Assembly: GCF_011044495.1 (NCBI RefSeq)
Contig: NZ_CP049143.1
Location: 1,736,001 to 1,800,000 of the forward strand
DNA from: Roseimicrobium sp. ORNL1
GTDB lineage: Bacteria; Verrucomicrobiota; Verrucomicrobiia; Verrucomicrobiales; Verrucomicrobiaceae
DNA length: 64,000 nucleotides
Direction: 5' to 3'
Part shown: positions 43,202 to 52,500 of the stretch, one piece after another
Layout: the number at the start of each line of letters is the position of its first letter
How positions within the stretch are numbered: the first letter of the stretch is position 1
The notes under the pieces: generated by a model
Databases searched by the model: none
Seen by the model: only the letters and a program-made list of their open reading frames with translations
Told to the model about the DNA's origin: nothing
Program-made: the position numbers and the translations under genes

Positions 43202-45655
43202 ATGAAAGTCTCGCGATTCTCCACCGCCGCAGCCGCCGTCTCTGCGTGCGCCCTCGCCCTGGCCGGCAGCGCCATGGCCGCCTATCCCGGCTTCAGCACG
43301 CTGAAGCCGAATGGCGCCCAGCGCGGCACCGATGCCAAGGTCACCATCACCGGTGAGCGCCTGGATGACTTCGAAGGCATGATCTTCATGTCCCCCGGAT
43401 TCACCATGAAGTCCGTGGACAAGGTGGAGAAGAGCAAGGTCGAGCTTACCCTCGGCGTGGGTGCGGACATCCCGCCGGGCTATTACATGATGCGCGTGCG
43501 CACCAAGACGGGCATCTCCCACATGCGTCCCTTCTTCGTGGGCCAGTTCCCCAATGCGGAGGAAAAGGAACCCAACAACGACTTCGACGCTCCGCAAGCC
43601 GCCACCATGAACACCACGGTGGAAGGCCTGGTGACGAATGAAGACGTGGACTACTACAAGGTCACTCTGAAGAAGGGCGAGCGCCTGAGCCTGGAAGTCG
43701 ATGGCCTGCGCCTCGGTTACGTGGTCTTTGACCCGTACATCGCCGTGCTGAACAAGGACCGCTTCGAAATCGCGAACTCGGATGACACCATCCTGCATCG
43801 CCAGGACGGTTTCCTCACCATGACGGCTCCGGAAGATGGCGACTACACCATCATGATCCGCGAGTCCTCCTACCGCGGCGCGGGGAACAACTACTACCGC
43901 CTGCACATCGGCAACTTCCGCCGTCCGGAAGCCGTGTATCCCTCCGGTGGGAAGATTGGCAGCACCACGAAGGTGCGCTTCATCGACAGCACGGGTGAAA
44001 GCTTCGAGGAAGAGGTGAAGCTTCCCGCGGATACCGATGAGCGCTACATGCTCCTTCCCAAGTCACAGGGTGCTCCGCCTTCGGGCAATCCCTTCCGTGT
44101 GTCCGCCTTCGACAACACGCTGGAAGCCGAGCCGAATAATGACATCGCCACCGCGACCACTTCCGCCGGCGACCCCATCGCCCTGAACGGCATCATTGGT
44201 GAGGCCAAGGACGTGGACGTTTTCAAGATGCCGCTCAAGAAGGGCATGAAGCTGGACCTGCGCTGCTACGCGCAGACCCTCGGCTCTCCGCTTGATCCGG
44301 TCATCGGCGTGATGAATGAAAAGGGAAACAGCCTCGGCAACAACGATGACGGCGGTGGCCTGCGTCGCCTCGACAGCAAGCTCACGGTGAACATCCCTGC
44401 GGATGGCAACTACTTCATCCGTGTGACGGACCACCTTGAGCGCGGCGGCCCCACGTTTGTGTACCGCCTTGAAGTGATGGCCTCCGAGCCGGAGCTCGCC
44501 TTTTCCTCACCTGAGTACAGCGTGAATGACACGCACCTGCGCCAGTTTGTGGCGGTGCCCCGTGGTGGCCGTTATGCCACGCTGGTGAACGTCTCGCGCA
44601 ACAACGTTTCCGGCGACTACAAGTGGGTGGCTCCGAACCTGCCTCCCGGAGTGAAGCTGCTCAATGACGTGATGCCCGGCAGCCTGCCGAACACACCGCT
44701 CGTGTTTGAAGCTACGGCGGATGCACCCCTGGCTGGTGCTGCGGTGCCCATCAAGCTCACGTCCGTGGATCCTGCGGTGAAGACCGTCGGCAAGCTCCGT
44801 CAGGAGTTCGACATGGTGCGTTCCGGCAACGTGCGCTACTACTCGGAAATCGATGACAACCTCCCGGTCGCGGTCGTGGAGGAAGCGCCGTACTCGCTGG
44901 AAATCGTGAAGCCCACCGTGCCGCTCGTGGCGCAGGGTCTCATGGATCTCAAGGTCGTGGCGAAGCGCAAGGAAGGCTTCAAGGCACCCATCCGTGTGTT
45001 CATGATGTGGAAGCCGCCGGGCATCAGTTCCCTGGGTGAAGCCACCATTGCCGAGGGCCAGAATGAGTGCACCTTCGTGCTGGATGCCAATGCCAACGTG
45101 GCTGCCGGCAAGTGGAACTTCGTCGTCATGGGTGAAGTGGAAGGTGGCAATGGCCGCGTGTACAACGCGTCCCCCTTCTGTGAAGTCACCACGGCACCCG
45201 CTTACATGACCGCGCCTGCCATGGCCCTGGCCGCGGTGGAGCAGGGGAAGGAAACCGAACTGACCTGCAAGCTCGATGGAACCCTGCCTTTCAACGGCGA
45301 TGCCGAAGCCTCCGTCATCGGCGTGCCTGACACCATCTCGATCGAGCCTGCCAAGATCAACAAGGACACCAAGGAAGTGAGCTTCAAGGTGAAGACCAAT
45401 GAGAAGTCACCGATTGGCAAGCAGGGCAACCTGTTCGTGATGGTGAAGGTGCCCGTGGAAGGCGGCATCACCACGCATCGCATCGGCGTGGGTTCCACCC
45501 TTCGTATCGACAAGCCGCGCGCCGCACCCGCTGCTGCGCCTGCCCAGGTTGCCGCAAACACCAAGCCCGGCGAAGCGCCCAAGCCTGCCGCCGCTCCGGC
45601 CAAGCCGCTCTCGCGCCTGGAACAGCTCCGTGCCGAAGCGCAGGCGAAGAAGTAG
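43202..45655 (+). CDS. Secreted multi-domain protein with PPC domains
   Basis: 817 aa with a signal peptide (AAAVSACALALAGSAMAAYP). An IPT/TIG-like N-terminal part (LKPNGAQRGTDAKVTITGER) is followed by two bacterial pre-peptidase C-terminal (PPC) beta domains: EEKEPNNDFDAPQAATM ... DVDYYKVTLKKGERLSLEVD and EAEPNNDIATATTSAGDPIA ... DVDVFKMPLKKGMKLDLR. Later beta domains and an Ala/Pro tail follow. PPC domains are secretion-linked and often bind carbohydrate or protein. It lies between DUF1501 and DUF1549/1553 genes, the usual order of a conserved trio. Confidence 0.85.
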   Translation: MKVSRFSTAAAAVSACALALAGSAMAAYPGFSTLKPNGAQRGTDAKVTITGERLDDFEGMIFMSPGFTMKSVDKVEKSKVELTLGVGADIPPGYYMMRVRTKTGISHMRPFFVGQFPNAEEKEPNNDFDAPQAATMNTTVEGLVTNEDVDYYKVTLKKGERLSLEVDGLRLGYVVFDPYIAVLNKDRFEIANSDDTILHRQDGFLTMTAPEDGDYTIMIRESSYRGAGNNYYRLHIGNFRRPEAVYPSGGKIGSTTKVRFIDSTGESFEEEVKLPADTDERYMLLPKSQGAPPSGNPFRVSAFDNTLEAEPNNDIATATTSAGDPIALNGIIGEAKDVDVFKMPLKKGMKLDLRCYAQTLGSPLDPVIGVMNEKGNSLGNNDDGGGLRRLDSKLTVNIPADGNYFIRVTDHLERGGPTFVYRLEVMASEPELAFSSPEYSVNDTHLRQFVAVPRGGRYATLVNVSRNNVSGDYKWVAPNLPPGVKLLNDVMPGSLPNTPLVFEATADAPLAGAAVPIKLTSVDPAVKTVGKLRQEFDMVRSGNVRYYSEIDDNLPVAVVEEAPYSLEIVKPTVPLVAQGLMDLKVVAKRKEGFKAPIRVFMMWKPPGISSLGEATIAEGQNECTFVLDANANVAAGKWNFVVMGEVEGGNGRVYNASPFCEVTTAPAYMTAPAMALAAVEQGKETELTCKLDGTLPFNGDAEASVIGVPDTISIEPAKINKDTKEVSFKVKTNEKSPIGKQGNLFVMVKVPVEGGITTHRIGVGSTLRIDKPRAAPAAAPAQVAANTKPGEAPKPAAAPAKPLSRLEQLRAEAQAKK

Positions 45656-45745
45656 GAAGTTAGTAGCTGGTAGTTCCTGATACACCAACGAAACAGAATC
45701 CCGCCCGCCGCAATTCCGGATCTACTACTTACTACTCGCTGATTA
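45655..45745. repeat. Imperfect inverted repeat between co-oriented genes
   Basis: TAGGAAGTTAGTAGCTGGTA on the left and the complement-like TCCGGATCTACTACTTACTA on the right form an imperfect stem-loop. It may be a terminator or a degenerate short repeat. Confidence 0.4.
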
Positions 45746-45815
45746 CCCGCTCCTCCCACGCTCGTATTCCTCTCACCCGCCTGCCAGCAACCCGCCCCGC
45801 CCCCCACAAGTCGCC

Positions 45816-48650
45816 ATGAAACACCTCACCCTGCGCCATACCTTTGGAGCCGGTCTCGTTGCGAGTTTCTCGCTCGCCGGTTCTGTCTTTGCGCAACCGC
45901 CAGCTCCCTCCGGACCGGTGGATTTCACCCGGGACGTGCAGACGCTTCTGGAGACGAAGTGCCTCGAGTGCCACAACCCTGCCAAGGTGAAGGGCAAGCT
46001 ACTCATGGATACCCAGGCGAACCTGCTCAAGGGCGGTGAAGCCGGTCCCGGGTATGTGGTTGGAAAGCCTGACGAGAGCGAGCTCATCAAGCGCATTGTG
46101 TTGCCGGCGGATCATGACGACATCATGCCTCCCAAGGGTGGCCCGCTGACGGCGCAGGAGATTGATGTGCTGAAGCGCTGGGTCGCCGAGGGCGCGAACT
46201 GGCCGCAGGGACTGGCGCTCCGCCATCGCAGCGCGGAAGAGCTGAAGGCGCTCGCTGATTTTCAGCGGAAGCTTCCCACCGTGACGGAGGTGAAGATTCT
46301 CCCCGACAACTACACCCTTGAAACCAAGCGCGACTTCAATCGCGTGGTGGTGCAGGCGAAGTTCGCGGATGCGACCACGCAGGACGTGACGCAGTTCGCC
46401 AACCTCAAGCTGGTGGATGACAAGATTGCCAAACTCGATGGCGACAAACTCAAGCCCGGCGCCGATGGCAAGACCGAACTGGTGGCCACGATTGGCAGCA
46501 CGGTCGTGAAGGCTCCCGTGGAAGTAAAGAGCGCCCAAGCGGATCGTGAGGTTTCCTTCCGCCTGGATGTGATGCCCGTGTTCCTCCGCAGCGGTTGTAA
46601 CCAGGGTGGCTGCCACGGCGCTGCCCGCGGCAAGGATGGCTTCATGCTTTCCCTCTTCGGCTATGACCCAGCTGGCGACTACAACCGCATCACCCGTGAG
46701 ATGGTGGGCCGTCGTGTGAACCTGGCCGTCCCCGAGGAAAGCACGCTTCTTGAGAAGTCCATCGGCGCCGTGCCGCACACGGGCAACGACAGCTTCAACA
46801 AGGAGTCGGACTACTACAAGGTCCTCATCGAATGGATTCAAAAGGGTGCCCTGGATGACAAGCCCGATGTGGCCAAGGTCACGGGTGTGGAAATCTTCCC
46901 CACTCAGACCGTGCTTGAAGGCAAGGGCTCCAAGCAGCAGATCACCGTGCGGGCGAAGTACTCCGACGGCACGGACCGCGACGTGACGGACCTGGTCATC
47001 TTCAGCTCGAACAACGACCCGACCGCCGCGGTGACCAAGGGTGGCCTCGTGACCTCCGGCGACCGTGGTGAGGCTTTCGTCCTCGCCCGCTTCGATGTGT
47101 TCTCCATCGTTTCCCAGGTGATCGTCATTCCTGACGCCTTGAAGTATGAGCGTCCCAAGCTGGCAGAAGCCAACTACATCGACTCGCTGGTCAACAACAA
47201 GCTCGACAAGCTGCGCATCCTTCCCTCCGCCATCGCCGGTGATGAGGAGTATGTGCGCCGCGTGTACATCGACCTCGTGGGCATGTATCCCTCGCCGGAT
47301 GAAGTGAAGACTTTCGTGGCGGACGCCAATCCTGAGAAGCGCACCGCACTGGTGGACAATCTCCTGCAGCGCAAGGAGTTCACTGAAATGTGGGTGATGA
47401 AGTGGGCCGAACTGCTCCAGATCCGCTCCGGCCTGAACAACAACCGCCCGCCCTTCTACAAGAACGCGCTGCTGTATTACAACTGGCTCGCCGAACGCAT
47501 CGGCAAGAACATGCCGCTCAACGAGATCGTGATCGAACTCCTGAGCAGCACGGGCGGAACCGTTTCCAGTCCGGCGGTGAACTTCTACCAGATGGAGATC
47601 GACCCGCTGAAGCTCACGGAGAACGTGGCGCAGGTCTTCATGGGCATGCGCATCCAGTGCGCCCAGTGCCACAACCATCCCTTCGACCGCTGGACCATGG
47701 ATGACTACTATGGCTTCCAGGCCTTCTTCATGCAGATCGGCCGCAAGCAGACGGACGATCCGCAGGAAGTGGTGGTGTACAACAGCAAGGGTGGGGAAGC
47801 GCGCCAGTTCCTGACGAAGGCGGTGATGAAGCCCAAGTTCCTGGGCGGCGCCACTCCTGAGATCAAGGCTGGTGAAGACCGCCGCGCCATCATGGCCAAG
47901 TGGATGGCTTCTCCTGAGAACCCCTACTTCGCCCGCAACATCTCCAACATCGTGTGGGCTCACTTCTTCGGCGTGGGCATCGTGGAGCCGGTGGATGATG
48001 TGCGCATCTCCAACCCGCCCTCCAACCCTGAGTTGATGGACGAGCTGGCCAACCGCCTGACTGGCTACAACTACGACTTCCGCAAGCTCATCCGCGACGT
48101 CGTGCTCTCCCACACCTACCAGCGCACGTCGCAGGTGAATGACAGCAACGAGTCGGACAAACGGAACTTCTCGCACTCCATGGTGCGCCGCGTGCGTGCT
48201 GAGGTACTGCTGGATGCCATCTCCCAGGTGACCGAGACGAAGAACAAGTTCCAGGGCCTGCCCCTCGGCGCCCGCGCGGTGCAGATTGCAGACGGTGCCG
48301 TGTCGAACTACTTCCTCACCACCTTCGGCCGCGCCAAGCGTGAGTCCGTGTGCTCTTGCGAGGTGAAGATGGAGCCCACGCTCTCCCAGGCGCTGCACCT
48401 GATGAACGGTGACGCGGTGAATGATCGCATCCGCCAGGGCGGCATCATTCCGAAGATGCTCAAGGACGGCAAGTCCGAGACGGATATCGTGAACGAGGTC
48501 TACCTTCGTGCCTTCGGCCGCAAGCCGAACGAGAAGGAACTCGCTGCCATCAACAAGGCCCTCGCCGAAACCACCGACACCAAGCAGGCCGTGCTCGAAG
48601 ACCTCTTCTGGGCGCTGCTGAATGCGAAGGAGTTTTACTTCACGCACTAA
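45816..48650 (+). CDS. DUF1549/DUF1553 protein with PSCyt1 haem-like domain
   Basis: 944 aa with a signal peptide (about 1-25). Residues about 30-130 form a planctomycete-type cytochrome c domain (LLETKCLECHNPAKVKGKLL, Cys-x-x-Cys-His). A second CNQGGCHG haem-like site lies near 260. A BIG2-like beta domain follows (about 355-440), then DUF1549 (YVRRVYIDLVGMYPSPDEV; MRIQCAQCHNHPFDRW with a third Cys-x-x-Cys-His) and DUF1553 to the C-terminus (NPYFARNISNIVWAHFFGVG; SHTYQRTSQVNDSNESDKRN). Family role is unproven but probably periplasmic redox-linked polysaccharide breakdown with DUF1501 partners. Confidence 0.9.
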   Translation: MKHLTLRHTFGAGLVASFSLAGSVFAQPPAPSGPVDFTRDVQTLLETKCLECHNPAKVKGKLLMDTQANLLKGGEAGPGYVVGKPDESELIKRIVLPADHDDIMPPKGGPLTAQEIDVLKRWVAEGANWPQGLALRHRSAEELKALADFQRKLPTVTEVKILPDNYTLETKRDFNRVVVQAKFADATTQDVTQFANLKLVDDKIAKLDGDKLKPGADGKTELVATIGSTVVKAPVEVKSAQADREVSFRLDVMPVFLRSGCNQGGCHGAARGKDGFMLSLFGYDPAGDYNRITREMVGRRVNLAVPEESTLLEKSIGAVPHTGNDSFNKESDYYKVLIEWIQKGALDDKPDVAKVTGVEIFPTQTVLEGKGSKQQITVRAKYSDGTDRDVTDLVIFSSNNDPTAAVTKGGLVTSGDRGEAFVLARFDVFSIVSQVIVIPDALKYERPKLAEANYIDSLVNNKLDKLRILPSAIAGDEEYVRRVYIDLVGMYPSPDEVKTFVADANPEKRTALVDNLLQRKEFTEMWVMKWAELLQIRSGLNNNRPPFYKNALLYYNWLAERIGKNMPLNEIVIELLSSTGGTVSSPAVNFYQMEIDPLKLTENVAQVFMGMRIQCAQCHNHPFDRWTMDDYYGFQAFFMQIGRKQTDDPQEVVVYNSKGGEARQFLTKAVMKPKFLGGATPEIKAGEDRRAIMAKWMASPENPYFARNISNIVWAHFFGVGIVEPVDDVRISNPPSNPELMDELANRLTGYNYDFRKLIRDVVLSHTYQRTSQVNDSNESDKRNFSHSMVRRVRAEVLLDAISQVTETKNKFQGLPLGARAVQIADGAVSNYFLTTFGRAKRESVCSCEVKMEPTLSQALHLMNGDAVNDRIRQGGIIPKMLKDGKSETDIVNEVYLRAFGRKPNEKELAAINKALAETTDTKQAVLEDLFWALLNAKEFYFTH

Positions 48651-48682
48651 GTCAGGGGAAACAGGCAATTACTTGAATTCGA

Positions 48683-48714
48683 AAACGCCGGGTGGTGACG
48701 CCCGGCGTTTTTTT
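48683..48714 (+). terminator. Rho-independent terminator
   Basis: AAACGCCGGG (48683-48692) pairs with CCCGGCGTTT (48701-48710) over an 8-base loop, followed by a run of seven T. It closes the DUF1549/1553 gene. Confidence 0.9.
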
Positions 48715-48921
48715 GTTTCGCAAGGTTCGCGGCCGGGAAGGCGGTGCAGCGCGAGGCAGCTTCTCGCAGGGAGAGGGACACGCCGAAGTCCCTCACACCA
48801 CGCCGTGTCTTGTGCTTCCCGATTCCGCACACAGTGACTCCATCCCCATGCTGCTGGAGAAATGAATCTGAATGGGAATTGCATTCCCTCCCGAGAGGCT
48901 TCCGGTTACTCTTGCGATCTT

Positions 48922-49485
48922 GTGAGCGATGTGACCTGCCTGCTCGATGCCATTCGGAAGGGCGACCCGGATGCAGAGGAAAAGTTGCTTCACGAAGTCT
49001 ATGCCGAACTTCGCCGGCTGGCCCGCGCACGCATGGCCCGCGAGCAATCCGGCCAGACTCTGCAACCCACGGCGTTGGTTCATGAAGCCTGGTTGCGGTT
49101 GGGAAATGGAGTGCGGTTTGAGAATCGGGCGCACTTTTTTGGGGCTGCAGCAGAAGCCATGCGCCGCATCCTGGTGGAATCAGCACGGCGCAAGATGCGG
49201 CGGAAACATGGAGGTGAACTGGAGCGTGTGGATTTCGTGGAGGTGGAGATTGCCCAGCCCATGCCGGATGACGATTTGCTCGTGCTCGACGAGGCTCTGG
49301 ACCGGCTGGCTGGAGTGGATGCACGTGCAGCGGAAGTCGTGAAGCTCTGCTACCTCGTGGGACACACCCGGCAGGAGGCGGCAGACGTTCTTGGCATCTC
49401 GCTCAGCACCGTGGAGCGGCTCTGGAGTTTCGCCCGCGCCTGGCTCTTCAGGGAAATGGAAGGGATGCGCAATCCTCCAGCATAG
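48922..49485 (+). CDS. ECF-family RNA polymerase sigma factor (PVC type)
   Basis: 187 aa from GTG 48922, chosen because relatives begin MSDVTxLL and this start reads VSDVTCLLDAIRKGD; ATG 48862 would add 20 unlike residues. Region 2 is seen as LLHEVYAELRRLARARMARE and TLQPTALVHEAWLRL, with region 4 HTH at HTRQEAADVLGISLSTVERL. This is the 'Sig-70_X6'-like group that is abundant in Planctomycetes and Verrucomicrobia, typically next to Ser/Thr kinases, as here (69 bp upstream of one). No anti-sigma factor is adjacent; regulation by the kinase is the established model for such pairs. Confidence 0.92.
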   Translation: MSDVTCLLDAIRKGDPDAEEKLLHEVYAELRRLARARMAREQSGQTLQPTALVHEAWLRLGNGVRFENRAHFFGAAAEAMRRILVESARRKMRRKHGGELERVDFVEVEIAQPMPDDDLLVLDEALDRLAGVDARAAEVVKLCYLVGHTRQEAADVLGISLSTVERLWSFARAWLFREMEGMRNPPA

Positions 49486-49554
49486 TTCCGTGAAGGGATT
49501 CGGCCCGGTTCGTCGCATGAAGTGTTAGGCAAGTTGCTTCTGTCACTCACAGCC

Positions 49555-52500
49555 ATGGCCAGCGCGGATCGACTCATCGAGGTGTTCAACGAGGCGAAAG
49601 CCCGGGCCGCCGGTCCTGCGCGCGACCAGTTTCTGGCCGATGCCTGCGGGGACGACCTGCAGATGAGGGAGCAGGTGCTTTCGCTCCTGCGAGCAGACGA
49701 CGGAGCCGGTGCGTTTCTTGAGAAAACTATCCCGCTGCCTCGCGAGATCGAGACGGAAATGGCGCGCTTCAAGCCGGAGCAGGCTGGCGATCACATCGGA
49801 CCCTATACGCTGCGAGAGCAGCTCGGGGAGGGCGGCTTCGGAGTGGTATGGGTGGCCGAGCAGGTGAAGCCTGTGCGACGTACCGTCGCCCTGAAGATCA
49901 TCAAACTCGGGATGGACACGCGCGATGTGGTGGCGCGCTTCGAGCAGGAACGGCAGGCGCTGGCGATGATGGACCACCCGAATATCGCGAGGGTGTTCGA
50001 CGCCGGTGTCACCGACCATGGCCGGCCGTTCTTTGTCATGGAGCTGGTGCACGGGGTCAGAATCACCGAATACTGCGACAAGGCGAATCTGCCGACCGTC
50101 GAGCGCTTGAAGCTGTTCATCAGCGTCTGCCATGCAGTGCAGCATGCGCACCAGAAGGGAATCATCCATCGCGATCTCAAGCCCTCGAACATTCTTGTGA
50201 CGCTGCACGATGGTGTGCCTGTACCCAAGGTCATCGACTTCGGCGTGGCCAAGGCGACGCAGGGGCGCGTGGTGGAGCAGACAATCCACACGCAGTTCCA
50301 TCAAATGATTGGCACGCCGCTGTACATGTCACCTGAGCAGGTGGAGTTGGGCGGGCTGGATGTGGACACGCGCGCTGATATCTATGTGCTGGGCGTGCTG
50401 CTCTATGAACTGCTCACCGGCCGCACGCCTTTCGATGCGAAGGTCCTGCTGAAGGCTGGCTATGACGAGATGCGTCGTGTGTTGCGCGAGCAGGAGCCCC
50501 AGAGGCCGAGCACGGCCCTCACCGGCATGACGCAGGAGAAGCTGAGCTCGGTGGCGCAAAAGCGTGGCAGCGAGCCACCGAAGCTCATCCACGCGATACG
50601 CGGTGATCTCGACTGGATCGTGATGAAGTGCCTGGAGAAGGATCGCGCGCGCCGTTATGAAACGGCCAACGGCCTTGCCGCAGACATTCAGAGGCATCTG
50701 GACAATGACCCGGTATCGGCGTGTCCCCCGTCTGCCATGTATCGCTTTCGCAAGCTGGCTCGCCGCCATCGGGGCGCGCTCGCGATCGCTTGTGTTGCCA
50801 CCATGGCCATGCTGTTGGGGCTGGCTGGGCTGATCGTCAGTAATGTGCTCATCACACAACAGAAGGACGAGAAGGTCGCGGCCCTTGAGCAGTCGAAGAT
50901 CAACGAACAGGCCGCGAATCGCAACGCCGTCAAAGCCCGAGAGCAGGAGCAGATTGCCGAGGCGAACGAGTTGCTGGCCCGCCGTCGCTATTATGCGGCC
51001 CAGATGAACTTGGCGATGCAGGCGTGGCATGCCGGTGAGATGCCGCGCGTGCTGGAATTGCTCGAGAGTCAGCGGCCCAGTCCGGGCGAGGAAGACTTCC
51101 GTGGTTTTGAGTGGTACTACCTCTGGCGGCTCTGCCAGGGTGGAGATCGCGTGCCCATCCGCGGACACGACCAGACCGTTCTGGGACTGGCATTCTCGCC
51201 CAACGGGAAAACGCTGGCGTCGGCGAGTTGGGACCGGACGGTGAGACTCTGGGACACGGCCACGGGGACGGAGCAGAAGGTCTTGCGCTGCAACCACGGG
51301 CCTTGGGAAGTCGCGTTCTCTCCTGACGGAAAGATGCTGGCAAGCAGCGGCCAGGAAGCCAAAACGATGATTCTCTGGGATGTCGAATCCGGAAAGGCAT
51401 TGCAAACCATCGATGGAGCGGTCGTGGGAGCGCGGTTCACTCCAGACGGTAAATCGATTGTCGGAGGCCAGCACATTGCCTCGGGGAATTACATCAAGGA
51501 ATGGGACGCGGCCAGCGGACAGGAGCGATCCTCGTTTGCCGACTCCAGTTTCGTGATCGGTCTGTCCGTGGAACGGGGGACGGTGATCACGAGCACAGGC
51601 ATAGACAATGGCGATGAGATACGCGTCTGGGACTGGCCGAGCGGCAAACGGCGACTGACGATTCCTGTGCGCATCACGACGGCAACCTCGTCCCCCGACT
51701 GCTCTCGAGTCGCCGTGTCGAGCTGGGGAAAAATCTTGCTGTGGGACACCACGAACGGAATCTGTAAGGCCACCTATTCTCTCGACAGCTTTGCTCGGGG
51801 ACTTGCCTTCTCGCCGGACGGCAAACGGCTCGCCGCTGGCCTGGAAAACCGGCGCGTCGTGGTCTATGACATCGAGAGCGGCAAGCAGATTGCCGAGGAC
51901 GTGCATCTCGATCCGATATGGGGCCTGGCGTTTTCACCCAATGGCAAGTCCCTCGCTTCCTCAACGCTCGCCGGGGCAATCAAGCTCTGGGACATGATGC
52001 CGGCGGAGGAAGCGACGACCTTTAGCGGAATTGAGCCCAATCCCGGACTGCCGGAGGGGTCCAGGAGGTGCCTCCGGTTCACGCCCGATAGCAAGTCGCT
52101 TCTTGTAGGAAGCAAGGGTCTGACCAGGGTGATCGACGTGAAGGCAGGCAAGGAGGTCGCTGTGTTGCCGGCCAGCGGCGTCGGGGCCATCTCTGCCGAT
52201 GGCAATGTGCTTGTGGGAAGCACCGCCGACGGTGGGTTTGAACTTTGGGACGTGCGAGCCGGAAGCAAAGTGCCCGCCATTTCAGTTTCCGAGGGTTCGA
52301 AGATGCCGAAGGTCATCGTGTCCCCCGATGGCGGTACTCTCGCGAGCTACTACCCGTGGAGTTCGAACAGCACGGTGACGTTGCATGATGTGACCAAGGC
52401 CATGACTCCGAGAGTCCTGCCGTCCCAATCGAACACACTCTCTGTCATCAGCGCTGCATTCTCGTCGGATGGAAAGCTGCTGGCGTCAGGATACCATTTC

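Noticed and set aside
40955-43906. 983-codon minus-strand frame
   Set aside because: Spans three real plus-strand genes (small secreted protein, DUF1501, start of the PPC gene); codon-bias artefact.
45999-48668. 889-codon minus-strand frame
   Set aside because: Entirely opposite the DUF1549/1553 gene and without signal or domain.
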